Shown here: one piece after another, positions 26,285-37,889 of the stretch
Position numbering within the stretch: position 1 is the first letter of the stretch
Layout: every line of letters begins with the position of its first letter
DNA from: Polytrichum commune
Lineage: Eukaryota > Streptophyta > Polytrichopsida > Polytrichales > Polytrichaceae
Length of the DNA stretch: 64,000 nt
Reading direction: 5' to 3'
NCBI GenBank assembly: GCA_950295325.1
Contig: OX485804.1
Span: 17,050,001 to 17,114,000, forward strand
The notes under the pieces: generated by a model
The model's database searches: none
Seen by the model: only the letters and a program-made list of their open reading frames with translations
What the model was told of the DNA's origin: nothing
Made by a program: the position numbers and the translations under genes

Positions 26285-29200
26285 AATGGATGAAGCCCAC
26301 TTTACATGAGAGGTCGAGGCCTTCAAAATTTAAAGCACTAAGGAGTTGTTAAATAATGTTATGAAGTTGTTCTATCAAAATAGCCTTCATCTATTAAGGG
26401 TTTAAGAAGCACGAGGACATCGTGTTCATTATGTCCTCGTTTTCCAACTTCAACACAATTTCTTACATTCCTTCTATCTATTGATTTTGGAAGTCCATGG
26501 CTTCAACCTTTGTCTTCATTCTCGATGCAAGTGAAGTGTTGGGGAATGTTATCGTGCAAGCAGTGAGCAGTAGCATATGAGCAATGAGGACGAATATGTC
26601 AATGATTTAAACGTATTTATATCCTTTTATTTTATTTTATTTTTGCAATGAAAAGATAAATATGTACACAATTATGGATGATTTATATAGTTATTGCATT
26701 CACCAATCAAAAATATTTCTTGTTAAAATTTGTAAAATTTGTGATCAATATAATGTCATGCAATGGAGTAAGAATTAATATTTGCCAACACATTCAAAGG
26801 TAGCAAGTGAAATCGTGCATAGAATTTGGGCAATTGACTTGTGTAAGTCTTGTTAAATGATGGAAGGGGAAGATGAAATCAAGACATGAAACTAAGTCCA
26901 TAAATTGTGGTTTATTCAAAGAAAGTCATAACATGAAAACTAACCCACACAAATCCAACCACAATGTCCAAGACTGACCTTGATTCTATTCATTGTCACT
27001 GTCCATTTCATTACCTTTTTTGCCTCATAAAATCTACATATACACACTAAAGCAACCATCATGATCTTTGATGAGCGATTGGTGTCAAGGTAGTTGCCAT
27101 AACCTCAACCATACTCTCTAGTGTGGAGGAAGCAATATCAAGTTGGGAGGTGATGAAGTCTTTGCTATCATGTTTTTACGGACAACAAAATATGAACAGT
27201 TAGCTACACAAACCACTACAAGTTTGAACACATAATATTGAATAACGATTTTATACTCAAACTTTGATTGCAATGCCAAACGTATTTACTGATACGAGAT
27301 TGCTTTGCCACCTTCTGAATAAGTTCATCGCCATTTGCGAGGTGGGTAGTGTAAGGCACACTTCCATATGTCACAAAATGATTAACATCGAACAAAGGGG
27401 CCAATATCACGTCAAATATGACAAAGTCTCATTCAATTGCAACAAGGTGTCTTCTGCTACGCTTACAAACATAAATAGAAGCCCCTAGAAACCACAATGA
27501 ACACAATCCATTAGCAAAGTCTCATAGTCATGTTCCAAAAATAATGTGATTAAGAGACAATGGTTGCAATCACATCTGAATGCATGGGCATCAAGAACCG
27601 CGACTTTAAGTGTAGTTAATGCCTTGACGAAGACTTGCATGGATTTAGAGTTTTTCTCTCGTCCACCTCTCCAAAGGACACCTTTGTTCATAAGCTAAGT
27701 ATCATTTATGGTATGACTAAAGAAACATCACTGACTTCCATATCTATCTTAAACATACCAATTCTCTCATTGAAAAACAAAACATGAGGAATCCTTTGCC
27801 TTGTGAATGAAAACTAAAATGTGGAAATGTCAAGTATGAAACGAACTGAAATAAATCAAAACCAAAATGATAATATATTGGAATTGATACTTGAACTCAA
27901 TAAATATATCAATTATAATGCATTGAATTTAAATACATTAGGAACACATTGTGCAAATTTTGTTAACATCCAAACACAAGGACAACTCATTTATGCTCCA
28001 CCAATCTGTTGCAATTTCAAAATCATAAGTTTTCGAATAAGCTATCTCATCCACTCTAATTTCGTTTAGTTCTTGTAAGTAGACAAACATCCTCATACAA
28101 GTATATACTAGCAAACTCAAAAAGAACTTTGGTATCAAAGGGTTAATGCAAATTTCACTCTGGAATGATGGTATGAGGGGAAGATACATTATGAACAAAG
28201 AGCCCTTCTAGCAAATCTGCAATCATGAGGTCAAACTTGCTACGACTAGACGACACTTGAAAAAAGAATTGAAAATAATATTAAAGAATGAAGACGATAA
28301 TTGGAAAATAACACATATAAAAAAATACAACAACATTGAAATTGTGTACATGCTACCTTCTTCAAGAAATCTAGAATGTCAATCATGATAAGATGATCAC
28401 TATCTCCATTGTCCAATATGGATGTAATTTTTTCCAATTATGGATGATTGTTGAGAGTTTTGCCATTGCAGAAAAACTTATTGATTCCCTTCACTACATC
28501 TTTCTATTATAAGTTGCAAATGGACAATATTGCCAAAAGGAGTTATTGTAAAAGTAACTTCCAACGTTAGCGGAGTAGGTGTTGCAATGATATTTGATAT
28601 TCTAGAAGGAATTGTTAGAGTTAGGTCCACCTCCAATTGTGTTGGAGACTTTGGTTTATTATGTCCAATTTTGATTTTTTTGTGCTAAGTATAATTTCTA
28701 CTTGAGTAAGTTTAATTTTAGTGATATCTACCATGTCCTCAGGTACATCATAAGTATTTGTAGGACCCCATTTAGATCTCTCCAATTTCTCCTTAGGTGG
28801 ATCAAATGTTAGAGGACAACCGGAAGCCATGGATATTTTTGCAAAATTGCAAACTCTTACGTCATGAGCTACAATGGACAAAAATCACCTTCCTCCTTGC
28901 ACAACAACAAAAATCGTAAAAGGGTTGTAACCAAAAGAACGTTCAAAGCCACAACAAAGTACCTATGACAAAGAATAGCAAACAAATTGGTGAAAAGAGA
29001 ATGACTAGTTCAAGTACTTACCAAGGCAAGGAAATGCAACAAGAAGACAATAAAAAAATGTTTATAACTCTTTATATGGCAATTTCATCACCATGTTAAT
29101 CCTCAAGTTTGGATGATTTGGTGAATGGTGCTTTCGCTCTGAACATAGTTTGGAACACTTTTGACTAAAATTGTATCCTCCACTCCTCAATATAAATAGC

Positions 29201-30111
29201 AAGAAGGAGGGCATCATTATGCCACCAAATTTCACCCAATTGACTTTTGAAGCCATCAAATTTGTTGACAACATTTTCTTCCAGTTACAAATCCAACAAA
29301 TTAAACCATTTGATATTTCCCAAACATAAAAGAGACTAAAATTTGCTCTTAAGCAATACACACAAGGAGGACACAATCTTACATGAGCCCATAATGATGC
29401 CCTCACAATTGAACTACCAAGTTCTTATTATCCTCTCGTGGAAAACAAAGGAGAAACAAAAAGGTTCTCTTGTCACAAGGCTCAATTCCACCAATGCAAC
29501 CACCTCAATTTGTGCTTTGCTTTCACGGAATTAGATACAATAATTTGCAATTTTTCTAATGGCATCTCTGACTTGGTAGTACCATTGAAATGCTTATTGT
29601 CACTTGTATTTTTATCATTGAAATTGTACGTGTATTACTTGATTTTACACAAAAAAAAAAACTTGTAAATAGGGATTTTTTTAGAGTATGTTGTTGAGGC
29701 ACGTGGTCCTTGGCTTATACTGAATGGTGCACCCCCGGGCCATGGTCTCCCATTTGTGCTAGGCCTACCTTCAAGAGGTAGTTTTTTGAAATAGTCCAAG
29801 TGACCATGAGCAATTATCCATTTGATGGCATATACAAATACATGTAGAATTTACATCCATCTTGCATTCCCTTACTCCCTTGGTTCCCTCAAGCATAGGG
29901 TGAACTAAACTTGGATGCGCTCCACCTTTTCTAGCAATGAGACTGCTTGAAATAATATGATCACTGGCCTTCACTCTCATGTGTGAAGTGCCCCTTATGA
30001 TGAGTACAGTTCATTTTGCAAGGGTGGCCCAACATAAGAGCGGGATGATTCTTCTACAATTCCCGGCACTAAGGGAACAACACCCTAGTGATGAGTAATG
30101 TTATGTCTATC
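26285..30111. other. AT-rich interval with unidentified coding-like debris, mainly minus strand
   Basis: I see no intact gene. Minus-strand frames at 28621-28881, 27938-28198, 27485-27691 and 27216-27410 have more varied amino-acid composition than chance frames here. For example, 28621-28881 contains FDPPKEKLERSKWGP and continues in a neighbouring frame as KPKSPTQLEVDLTLT. This suggests a frameshifted element or a decayed gene, but I recognise no domain. The part nearest 30 kb precedes the inverted-duplication arm and is unremarkable. Confidence 0.3.
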
Positions 30112-30605
30112 TTGCTCGTCGGCTTTTCAACAGCTTTCTGATGAGCTATGGTTCCTCACCAAATTCTCAAATTAAAGTTGAGTGGGCAATGACCAACCTC
30201 GAAGGTCTCATGCATGGAAAGGAGGTTGGCAAACTACATGATCGATCAGATTCTACACATGATGAGCTCACTCTAGCAAGAGTGATCTTCCAAAATCCCA
30301 CATGGTCAGAACCTGCATGCACATCGATCGTGACTAAGTCTACCATTGTACATCATGCCAAAGATGCCATGTGGTGCTGGCACTTTGAAATTGAGGATGT
30401 AAAGTTCACAGGTTCAGTCACAAGAGATTCACAGATTCCGAGATGCACAACTTGTAAAGGAAGCAGCAAACAGTGTAATTCCATCACAGACTCCTTCGAC
30501 CACCATGTTGGTGGTGCCCTAAAGCTGTACGAGGATCCGGAAACGAGTTGTGCGCATGTTGACACGATTTCTCGAGGTGGAAAGTGGCGGTGAGGATACC
30601 AAGTG

Positions 30606-30612
30606 TATATAA
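30606..30612 (+). promoter_or_regulatory. TATA box of secreted-protein gene A
   Basis: TATATAA lies 132 bp upstream of the start codon and is conserved in the inverted copy (60356-60362). The spacing implies a 5' leader of about 100 nt. Confidence 0.55.
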
Positions 30613-30743
30613 CATGCATCGCGGCCTTGGAGTTCATCATCACCCGGTGCAAGAACTTCACAGCTCTCCAAGTTCCCACCGCAGCTCTAAGTCCTTTTGA
30701 GCTGCACTTCCCCTCGGTCCCAGTTCCACCACTCGATCCAATC

Positions 30744-31106
30744 ATGGCTTCCAACGCAAAGACCGTTCTCGTGTTCATGCTCTTGTTGGCCACGGTGATG
30801 GCCGCACAAGCCAACAAGGTGTCCTGCAAGAACCAGTACTGTAAACCCATCACCGTGAACGGCGTGCTGATCGAAGTGGGTGCGGTAGTCGATGTCGTCG
30901 TCGATGCGGCTGGGACCCTCGCAGTTGAAGTGGAAGGCCTGTTGGGAGTAGTGCTCAAACAAACTTATTTGGTTCCATCGGATGTGACCGAGGTCGCAAT
31001 TGTGAAGGTGGCTTTGGGTCTCGTAGTGGAGGTCCTCGCCGCCGTGACAACAACGGTGGGCTCACTCCTCAATGGCATCCTCAACCTCACCATCACGCTC
31101 TGCTAA
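30744..31106 (+). CDS. Small valine-rich secreted protein, copy A (unknown function)
   Basis: Intronless 120-residue frame. Residues 1-23 are a clear signal peptide: Lys6, hydrophobic core VLVFMLLLATVMA, and probable cleavage after AAQA. The mature part of about 97 residues begins NKVSCKNQYCKPITVNG and is then almost all Val, Leu, Ala, Thr and Gly with regularly spaced acidic residues, ending in NLTITLC. It has only three cysteines (28, 33, 120). N-L-T near the C-terminus is a possible glycosylation site. I chose this ATG rather than the upstream in-frame one at 30603, because that lies on the TATA box and the signal peptide starts here. Codons are GC-rich (GTC, GTG, CTC) against AT-rich surroundings. 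I know no matching family; a hydrophobic wall or surface protein is possible but unproven. Confidence 0.8.
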   Translation: MASNAKTVLVFMLLLATVMAAQANKVSCKNQYCKPITVNGVLIEVGAVVDVVVDAAGTLAVEVEGLLGVVLKQTYLVPSDVTEVAIVKVALGLVVEVLAAVTTTVGSLLNGILNLTITLC

Positions 31107-32529
31107 ACTTATAAACTCATCGCCCCACTCAAGAGGTACTTTAGATCCTCAATACGGATTTGCGCTCCCATGACTTTGGAGTTACATTCGGTTCATTGTT
31201 TCCATCTTGAAAACCAAGCACAATGGACTTGCAAACGTTAATGTTGATTTGTTTACACCCATATCATGTCATGTGTCATGCATGTAGCTCGATGCTATCT
31301 TTCGTGTGACAATGCTCAAAGTCAAACCCACAATGCAAAGGACCCCATCATGCCTTGCCAATGTGTTTTGGTGACCCGGTATCATAATTTGGGTCTAAGC
31401 AATGATGATTGTTTCAGGTTTCATGTTTCATAACTTTGTGGTGATGTTGTTATTTAACAGATTTCATGAGTTAGTTTGGAAGGGGGCAATGTGACTAACT
31501 TCTCATGAATGACGCGAGTGGTGCATCCCTTTCAAAGAGCCGAACAATGTGTCCCGTGGATACGACGACCAATCATCTACGTTGACATAATATATATAGA
31601 TATAGATATAGTTCTTATTTTGCAACCCTTCTTCATAAGCTACCATCACAATTCCAACACATTGGAGGGGAAGCTAGGATCTTACCAATTCCAAGATGGA
31701 CGTTATGTTGTAGTTTGGTACCATGTTGTTGGGTATGTATCAACACGTGCCTTGTGTATAACAAGGAGAGGCATTGGCTTATGCATCAACACATTGCAAA
31801 TTTTGTGGTGCATGTCAAAGCTTTTTCATGTCATCTTAACCTCATATTGAACGTGTGATCATTGATGAAATATCAAATGTTGAAAATGGATTCAAATATT
31901 CTACACATCAACGGCTTGTTAAATGTGATGATTATGGTTATGGATGTGGGTTACCCCTTTGTAACTTTATAGTATGTTGCCAAATTTGTGCAACCTTGCA
32001 CCCAAGTAAAAAATTAATAAGCTTTGGTTGGAGATGGGAATTGAGGAAGGATCTATTGCGTTCCTCTGAATTTTTCTTGTCAATTGGAATAAGTTTTGTT
32101 AATGTGACAGTTGTCAACTTCTTTATATTGGAGAAAATTCTAACACCAACTCCCACTCCCCATGATTGCCCATCCACCCCTACTACTAGAGAAATGGTTG
32201 ATAAATAAAATAGACTTTCAATTTTGAATACAACTTAAGATGTAAAATAGGGTAGAGCACACCATTTGTCCAATAACCTAAACAAATATATATTTTTTGC
32301 ACATGTTTTGTTTTGTAGATTTAGGGTGAGCAAAATACCCTATACATCCGGTTCCACTTAAAAGTTAAACCGGGTGACGATAAAAGCCTTCAAAAAAGTG
32401 AAATTAAATAAAAGTAAAGTAAAAGTACTAAATTTCAAGACCACTAACATGAATAAATAGAGAAGGTTCCAGAGTGTAAATCTTTCTCACCACTTCTATT
32501 TCATCGTAGTTTCTTGAGGAGTAGCAAGC

Positions 32530-33780
32530 ATGGACACCACAAACGGATCCGCCTCGCACAATGGAGATGGCGGTGTGCAAAGCACGAACACCAACACAAC
32601 TGAATCCGCCTCGCGCGATGAAGTTGGTGTTGATGCACACGGAATTGCAAGGATAGACACCACAAACGAATCCGCCTCGCAAAATGGAGATGGCGGTGTG
32701 CAAAGCACGAACACCAACACAACTGAATCCGCCTCGCGCGATGAAGTTGATGATGATGGACACCACCCCTTTGAGTGTTATATTTGTTATAACCCCGCAA
32801 CACAACCCGTGTTGACGAAGTGTGGGCATTTGTATTGTTGGCCGTGCCTTTACAAATGGGTGCGAACTGCGAAGACGTGTCCTGTATGTAGGGCTGTCGT
32901 CAAGCCATTGAATATAATTTGTCTTCAAACACCACGGAGCAAAGAGGAAGGTTCTGCTGCCAAAGCTGATGAGAATTCAGGTATACCGCCTCGCCCGAAA
33001 CCTTCGCCACCTGCATTTTGGAAAGTCGTGTATCCGATCGTGGAGGCCATTAATCGTGACGGCGATCCAGAAAATGAGGGCCAAGATTCCGTCGACGTTG
33101 AACAATTAGCTATGAGTGCTCGAATGAGATGGGAGTTGATTGAAGACCTTGTTTATTCCATGCAACTCCAATATGAAATGATCCAACCTGAAGAACAAAA
33201 CAGAAATGCATTACCGCCGCTATTGGATGCCCGCATCATCAAGGACTTTAGGGAATTTGAAGCAGGAAGAAGTGTTCCTGATGCACAAAGACCTCATGTC
33301 ATTATGATGAAAGAACGTGTGAAGGCTATCTTACGAAGACATGACGATGAGCGTCAACGAATAAGTGAAAATTTTGATATTGTACAACGAGAACGCGAAC
33401 AAATCGCTCAAAGTCATGCACAAGAGGAGGACACTGCAAGTTCGCAACATGCACAAATTGCTCAAAGATATGGACCAGAGGAGGAGGAGGAAACTGCAAG
33501 CTCACAAAACCAAGAAATTGCTCAAAGGCATGGACAACAGGAGGAGGAAGGTGCAAGTTATCGACAGGAAGAAGCTACTACTTACAGAAGAAGAGAGGAA
33601 GAAGTTGGGATGCCGCAAACAACTAAGTTTGAACAACAACTTGGTCGTATCAGAAGTGCCCTACAAGCGGCTGGTTTGGACCTCCAACTTAATTTTGCCG
33701 CGATGGAAGGTGAGCAGATTGCTGAAAGAAGTGAAGAAGTGGGAGATGCTGCAAGCAGCACCGATCTTGATACGAGGTGA
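32530..33780 (+). CDS. RING-HC E3 ubiquitin ligase (RMA/RNF5-like RING), intronless
   Basis: A 416-residue frame. Residues 83-120 form a C3HC4 RING: C83-x2-C86-x11-C98-x-H100-x2-C103-x2-C106-x10-C117-x2-C120. It sits in the sequence FECYICYNPATQPVLTKCGH...LYCWPCLYKWV, closest in style to RMA/RNF5/RNF185 ligases. The PPRPKPSPP stretch after the RING also recalls RMA proteins. RMA proteins are usually anchored in the ER by C-terminal membrane helices; I see none here. Instead the C-terminal half is Glu/Gln-rich, with a helical stretch and three diverged repeats of IAQ-(S/R)-(H/Y)-(A/G)...EEE-TASS (about residues 290-350). The N-terminus contains a duplicated 41-residue unit. The lack of introns and the acidic repeats suggest a retrocopy or lineage-specific family. 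Likely E2 binding and ubiquitin transfer; substrate unknown. Confidence 0.87.
   Translation: MDTTNGSASHNGDGGVQSTNTNTTESASRDEVGVDAHGIARIDTTNESASQNGDGGVQSTNTNTTESASRDEVDDDGHHPFECYICYNPATQPVLTKCGHLYCWPCLYKWVRTAKTCPVCRAVVKPLNIICLQTPRSKEEGSAAKADENSGIPPRPKPSPPAFWKVVYPIVEAINRDGDPENEGQDSVDVEQLAMSARMRWELIEDLVYSMQLQYEMIQPEEQNRNALPPLLDARIIKDFREFEAGRSVPDAQRPHVIMMKERVKAILRRHDDERQRISENFDIVQREREQIAQSHAQEEDTASSQHAQIAQRYGPEEEEETASSQNQEIAQRHGQQEEEGASYRQEEATTYRRREEEVGMPQTTKFEQQLGRIRSALQAAGLDLQLNFAAMEGEQIAERSEEVGDAASSTDLDTR
32533..32775 (+). repeat. In-frame 123-bp tandem duplication in the RING gene
   Basis: Two units of 41 codons starting GACACCACAAACG at 32533 and 32656 are nearly identical at the nucleotide level; the second runs into the RING. 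The unit contains Ser/Thr/Asn-rich TESASRDEV and ends DAHGIARI in the first copy. The low divergence points to a recent duplication. Confidence 0.93.
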
Positions 33781-34679
33781 CAAGGATGAGTAGCCGATGC
33801 AGTCGTGTGACCAAAGCCATACAGTCTGCAAGACACAAAGACGTACTGTGAACCAATTGCTTACAAATATGCACAATCTGTAAAATTTACACACAGCAAT
33901 TTGTAAATTGACAAGATTGATGGAGAAGTGGTTCAAAAGTGTAGGTAATTTCTCCACAACCAACAACAAAACTTTGTGAAATGTTTAAAGTGTTCCTGAC
34001 ACGATTTCATAAGATTATTCAGATGGTTCAGCCTCGTTTTATTCCCGAATCTCTCCCATGATCTGCCTTGCGCATACTGAATTTGAGGAAACTTTATAAC
34101 GCAGCGTGATGCAATTTTGAACAAAGTGCAGCATCTAATGTTATGTTATGTTAGTCCATGAACATAGATTGATATATATCACCGGCAACTTCCAGCATAA
34201 ATGAAGAGTTTCTCCTCTCACGAGCAGTTCGCACCTTGCAATATAGGCACATATAAATTGAGTAATGCATAAACTCCCATATTATTCATGAGAATTATTC
34301 TTAATATTGATTTAAATATATACACATGTATAATTGTAAATTACAAAATATATCATTGAAGTTTACATACTTATATACATGGAAACTCTATGCTCTTGGT
34401 TTATAGTTTAAATTGTCTTCAATAGGTGAACACATGGTATCAATAATCAACTTTTCTAGGTTGTTAACCTACATATTTTCATAATTGATTAATTAAATGA
34501 AAAAGTATTGCATGTGAACTTATTGGATTCATTCAAAACACTTCATGAATAGAATGACACTAATGATCAAGATACTAAACATGTGTTTGCATCCAAGGGC
34601 ATATATATGGTGTATATGAATTTGGATTTTCAATTACATTGATATATTCAACCCATGAATTTTTTTTTAAAAGGAATAC
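33781..34679. other. 3' flank of the RING gene, no recognised feature
   Basis: AT-rich intergenic sequence with no frame or repeat that I can name. Confidence 0.4.
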
Positions 34680-34681
34680 CT

Positions 34682-35710
34682 TGGTGAGGAGATCACCCAT
34701 GAATACAAATACCTTGGGATTGATCTTTATTCACATGGTTATTTTGAGCCATCTAGTGAAAGGTGAGGAATCGCATGTATGATAACTTAATGGGAATTTT
34801 AAGAAAAGAAGCAGTAGTCAACGTCACATGTTGGAAATTCAAATCTCACTTATTCAAGGCTTTAGTGCTTCCTACTTTCATGTATGGCACCAAATTTTGG
34901 GGAGGTGACTTGAAAAACTCTCATTGGAAAGTCTTTGAGAAGGGCGTGGAGATGTATATGATGTCTCACGTCAAAGTGCAGTCTTTGACTACCTATCATA
35001 TCTTACTGGCCAAATTTGAAGAACCTCCCGTAGAATTATACGCTCTTAAGCTTACTATGGGCTTTCAACAACAATTCGCCCACCTATCCCCCTCTTGGCT
35101 AGTCAATAAAGCATCCTCACTATCCCAACACCTAGCCGAACAAGGATTTAACATTTGGTCCAAATCGACAACCATGCGGAAGACATCGTGGGGTTTGTCT
35201 CGTTGAGAAACCCATGGCAACCTAACCACGTCAAAAACAACATATGTTTATATCAAGGGGGTTCTTCTGGCTAAAGAGTGGAACCCTTTCCATCTCTTTG
35301 GGAAGAAACTAAATTACCTCCACCTCAAGAGTTTTCTTAAATACAAATGTGAATTGTACTTGAAGCAACCATTGACTCCACCACCACGCAAAAGCATTGC
35401 TGCCTACCGCACCTCAAAGCATAGTCTTGCCATTGAAACTAGACAATGGCCGATTATCCCTATCTCTAGAGATACTAGACTATGCCACTTTTGCTCCTAT
35501 AATGCAGTTGAAAACGAGGTAGTTTTCATGTTGGAATGTCCCCTATACAACCCCATTAATAATAAGTTTCCATCACTATTTGAGAACATAGTTCCAAGGA
35601 GCCTCAAGTCTTTCTTTCAATTAGACCAACAAGTTAACATTAGCCTCTATCTCACGGAGGCTACCGCACTCCACCACTTTAGAGAATTAACTGGTTTGAA
35701 ACCATCCTAA
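34682..35710 (+). pseudogene. LINE (non-LTR retrotransposon) 3' relic: RT C-terminus and zinc-binding tail
   Basis: Coding-like sequence broken by frameshifts and stops. It begins EITHEYKYLGIDLYSHG near 34690, then ALVLPTFMYGTKFWGGD and EKGVEMYMMSHVKVQSLTTYHILLAKFEEPPVELYAL. This is the C-terminal part of a LINE reverse transcriptase, where the common pattern is LPTLLYG-x-EVWG followed by T-x-Y-x2-LLAE-x3-P-x-E. After a break at 35206, the tail resumes with HSLAIETRQWPIIP...RLCHFC...ENEVVFMLECPLY, the zf-RVT-like C-x2-C-H-C region that follows. No poly-A tail or target duplication was found. It is an old truncated insertion. Confidence 0.8.
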
Positions 35711-36329
35711 TAGACTTTCAATCCCATTAGCCTTCTTGGACTTTAAAAACAATCTCATTTCATTCATAACATATTCTGGCAAAGTTTCCAACTATCAAAA
35801 ATTTGTGGCATGAGTGAAATGATCATGAAACGAAAAATTTCATAGTTTTCTCTAGCTGCCCCCCTTGTGTGGGCCATGTTCATATGTCAATTTGACCTAA
35901 CCAATGTGATCTAATTTACTTCAAATTCTCACATAAATTATATATGGTAACATAGTTCACATTCATTCTGTTATGTTTCATGAAAACAAAGTCTATTTTA
36001 ACTACATAACAAAAAAATCAGCATTGGTGCTGGAAATGCCCAAAATTGAAATGTGAAGGCTTGAGCATTTAGAGGTTAAGGGTAAACACATATATCGGCT
36101 ATTTGATCTCAAGATTGCACCTTTCTCATACTTGCCTTGCAAAAAACTCCGTCTTCAACAACACCTTTGACTCATTCAATCAATGTCGTGAATGATGACT
36201 TCTTTGATCCTATTCCATATTCTAGCACCTATTTATAATGATGGCTATCCTTCTTATATTGACCTTAGATATTTTATGGTTCGTTTGTCTTCTTTGTCAA
36301 TGGTCATTTCTAATCCCCAACTCACCTCA
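35711..36329. other. Intergenic between the LINE relic and a TIR element
   Basis: No recognised gene. The sequence is AT-rich and has no visible structure. Confidence 0.4.
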
Positions 36330-37551
36330 GGGGCGGTTTACACTATGGACCATGAAGTCGTCCCATGTAAGAGGTCTATTTTGCGTGGGACGACTTCATG
36401 GGACGACTTCCATGGTCCGAGTTACTAAAATATTAGTTTTCATGGTTCATGGGCCCTTCACTAGGTGTAAACCGAATGTGGACCATGAAGAATGACCATG
36501 CGGCAAGAAGTGGATGTGCTGATTTTTTTAATATAAGCCCAAAAAGGGCAGTTTTGGGGGAAAATGAAGTTTGAGCATTTTGTTGACTTCAATTTGCCTT
36601 CACTTGCCTACACATGCCTTCACTTATCTTGTCAATTAGTTTTTTCTTCTTTTCACCTTAAAGTTTGATCATTCTCTTGTCATCTCTTGGGCTTCAATTG
36701 TCTTCACTTTTTGTTAAATGTGTCGAAGATGTGGCTTGCAAATCTTCTCACAACAATTTTTACAAAAAAAAAATGAGCGATGCAATTGTAAATGTTCAAT
36801 GTAATTTACATGTGACATGTACCTTGTGTTTCACTACACTAAATAGGATATTTAGTGTTTGATTATATTTGATGTTGTTACCACCCAACCTTCCTCAACA
36901 CTAAATTTCAATTCTTTGATAATTAATGTTAGAAGATTTCCCATTGCGCTTCTTTTGACCACCCTGATCTACAGTCACTAAACGACTATGTATTTTCTTA
37001 TTTCTTTTTCAACTGTATGTTTTAAACATTTTGGAGCGTGTAATATACCGTTGGAAAGGTATTTTCAAGACCTTTCCAATGGTATATTACACGCCTCCAA
37101 ATTCCAAACATTGCAGCTGGTAGACCAAAAAAACAAATCTGCACTTGAATTCTTGAGTTCTAGATGTCCCGCGTTGTTTGATGAAACACGTGTAAGCGGG
37201 TTTAAAGGGTAGGGCAAGGTAGTGCTGGTGTGTCTCATGGGCTATAATATAATTAAGGCACATAAAAGGTAGATTCATTAAAACATTCGTGAAATGGCAT
37301 TTCTCTGACATGGGCCCTTGCCTTTTCCTACCAGACCACCTCTCTTGCCTCTCTCAACGAAAAACCCGTTGGACCATGTCAGTGCATTTATTAGGCCTTA
37401 AAAATTATATTTTGGGGACCTCAACCTCCGTGGTCCCTCTGCCATTTTTTCCTTAGTGTAAACCGAAGTTGTCCCGGGACAACTTCAAGAACCAATCAGC
37501 TGCCTTGCAGAGCCCTGGTCCAACTTCATGGTCCATAGTGTAAACCGCCCC
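36330..37551. mobile_element. TIR element, 1.22 kb, GGGGCGGTTTACAC ends, TCA target duplication
   Basis: The left end GGGGCGGTTTACACTATGG and the right end CCATAGTGTAAACCGCCCC are perfect inverted repeats continuing through GACCATGAAG. TCA flanks both sides (36327-36329 and 37552-37554). Inside are further inverted segments carrying GTGTAAACCGAA and GTCGTCCC motifs, so it looks internally rearranged or nested. No transposase is visible. The GTTTACAC core resembles the CTTTACAC/CTTTATAC ends of the other elements. Confidence 0.87.
37031..37100. repeat. Near-perfect 30-bp-arm hairpin
   Basis: The arm TGGAGCGTGTAATATACCGT plus TGGAAAGGT is complementary to ACCTTTCCA plus ATGGTATATTACACGCCTCC, around a loop of about 10 bp. 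It lies inside the 36330-37551 element. Confidence 0.85.
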
Positions 37552-37889
37552 TCACTCTCACCTTTATCCAAATAACTGTTGTTTCTTTATTTAGGAATGC
37601 AATAATTTGTGTCTCTACTTGAAGATTCAAGCCCAGGCCTGTGTTTGCAAACTACACAACTTACTACATTTTAACAAGCATATTAAGAATATGAAATATT
37701 CATATACCATAAAATTATAATGATTGTTCCAACTACACCAAAAAGGATACTTAGTGTTTGATACACTAAATACGAACACATACACTAAATGTCAATACCC
37801 TATGAAAGTAAGTAACATTAAATGTAAACTCAAACACTAAACATCATCTATGGTTATATGTGGAAGTTACATGTTTGAATTTAGTGTTA

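Larger units (their letters stand above)
30112..31985 (+). repeat. Arm A of a long inverted duplication (partner 58975-60853)
   Basis: From the CTTGCTCGTCGGCTTTTC block at about 30112 to about 31985, the plus strand matches the reverse strand of 60853-58975. Identity is very high through the secreted-protein gene and its promoter and falls towards the inner boundary (about 31850-31985). The inner part encodes conserved but frame-broken stretches such as QFQDGR, VVVWYHVVGYV and GCGLPLRNFIV-like. I do not recognise them. Confidence 0.9.

Noticed and set aside
30141-30593. 150-codon plus-strand frame upstream of secreted-protein gene A (and 60511-60825 in arm B)
   Set aside because: It overlaps the promoter, is truncated differently in arm B (shorter, different end), and is not kept open in the diverged tandem copy at 60868-61045.
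30353-30962. Minus-strand frames of 201 and 91 codons over secreted-protein gene A, and their counterparts over gene B (60009-60537)
   Set aside because: They are antisense shadows of the GC-rich sense gene. They lack a signal or domain, and the sense strand has the TATA box, signal peptide and conserved start.
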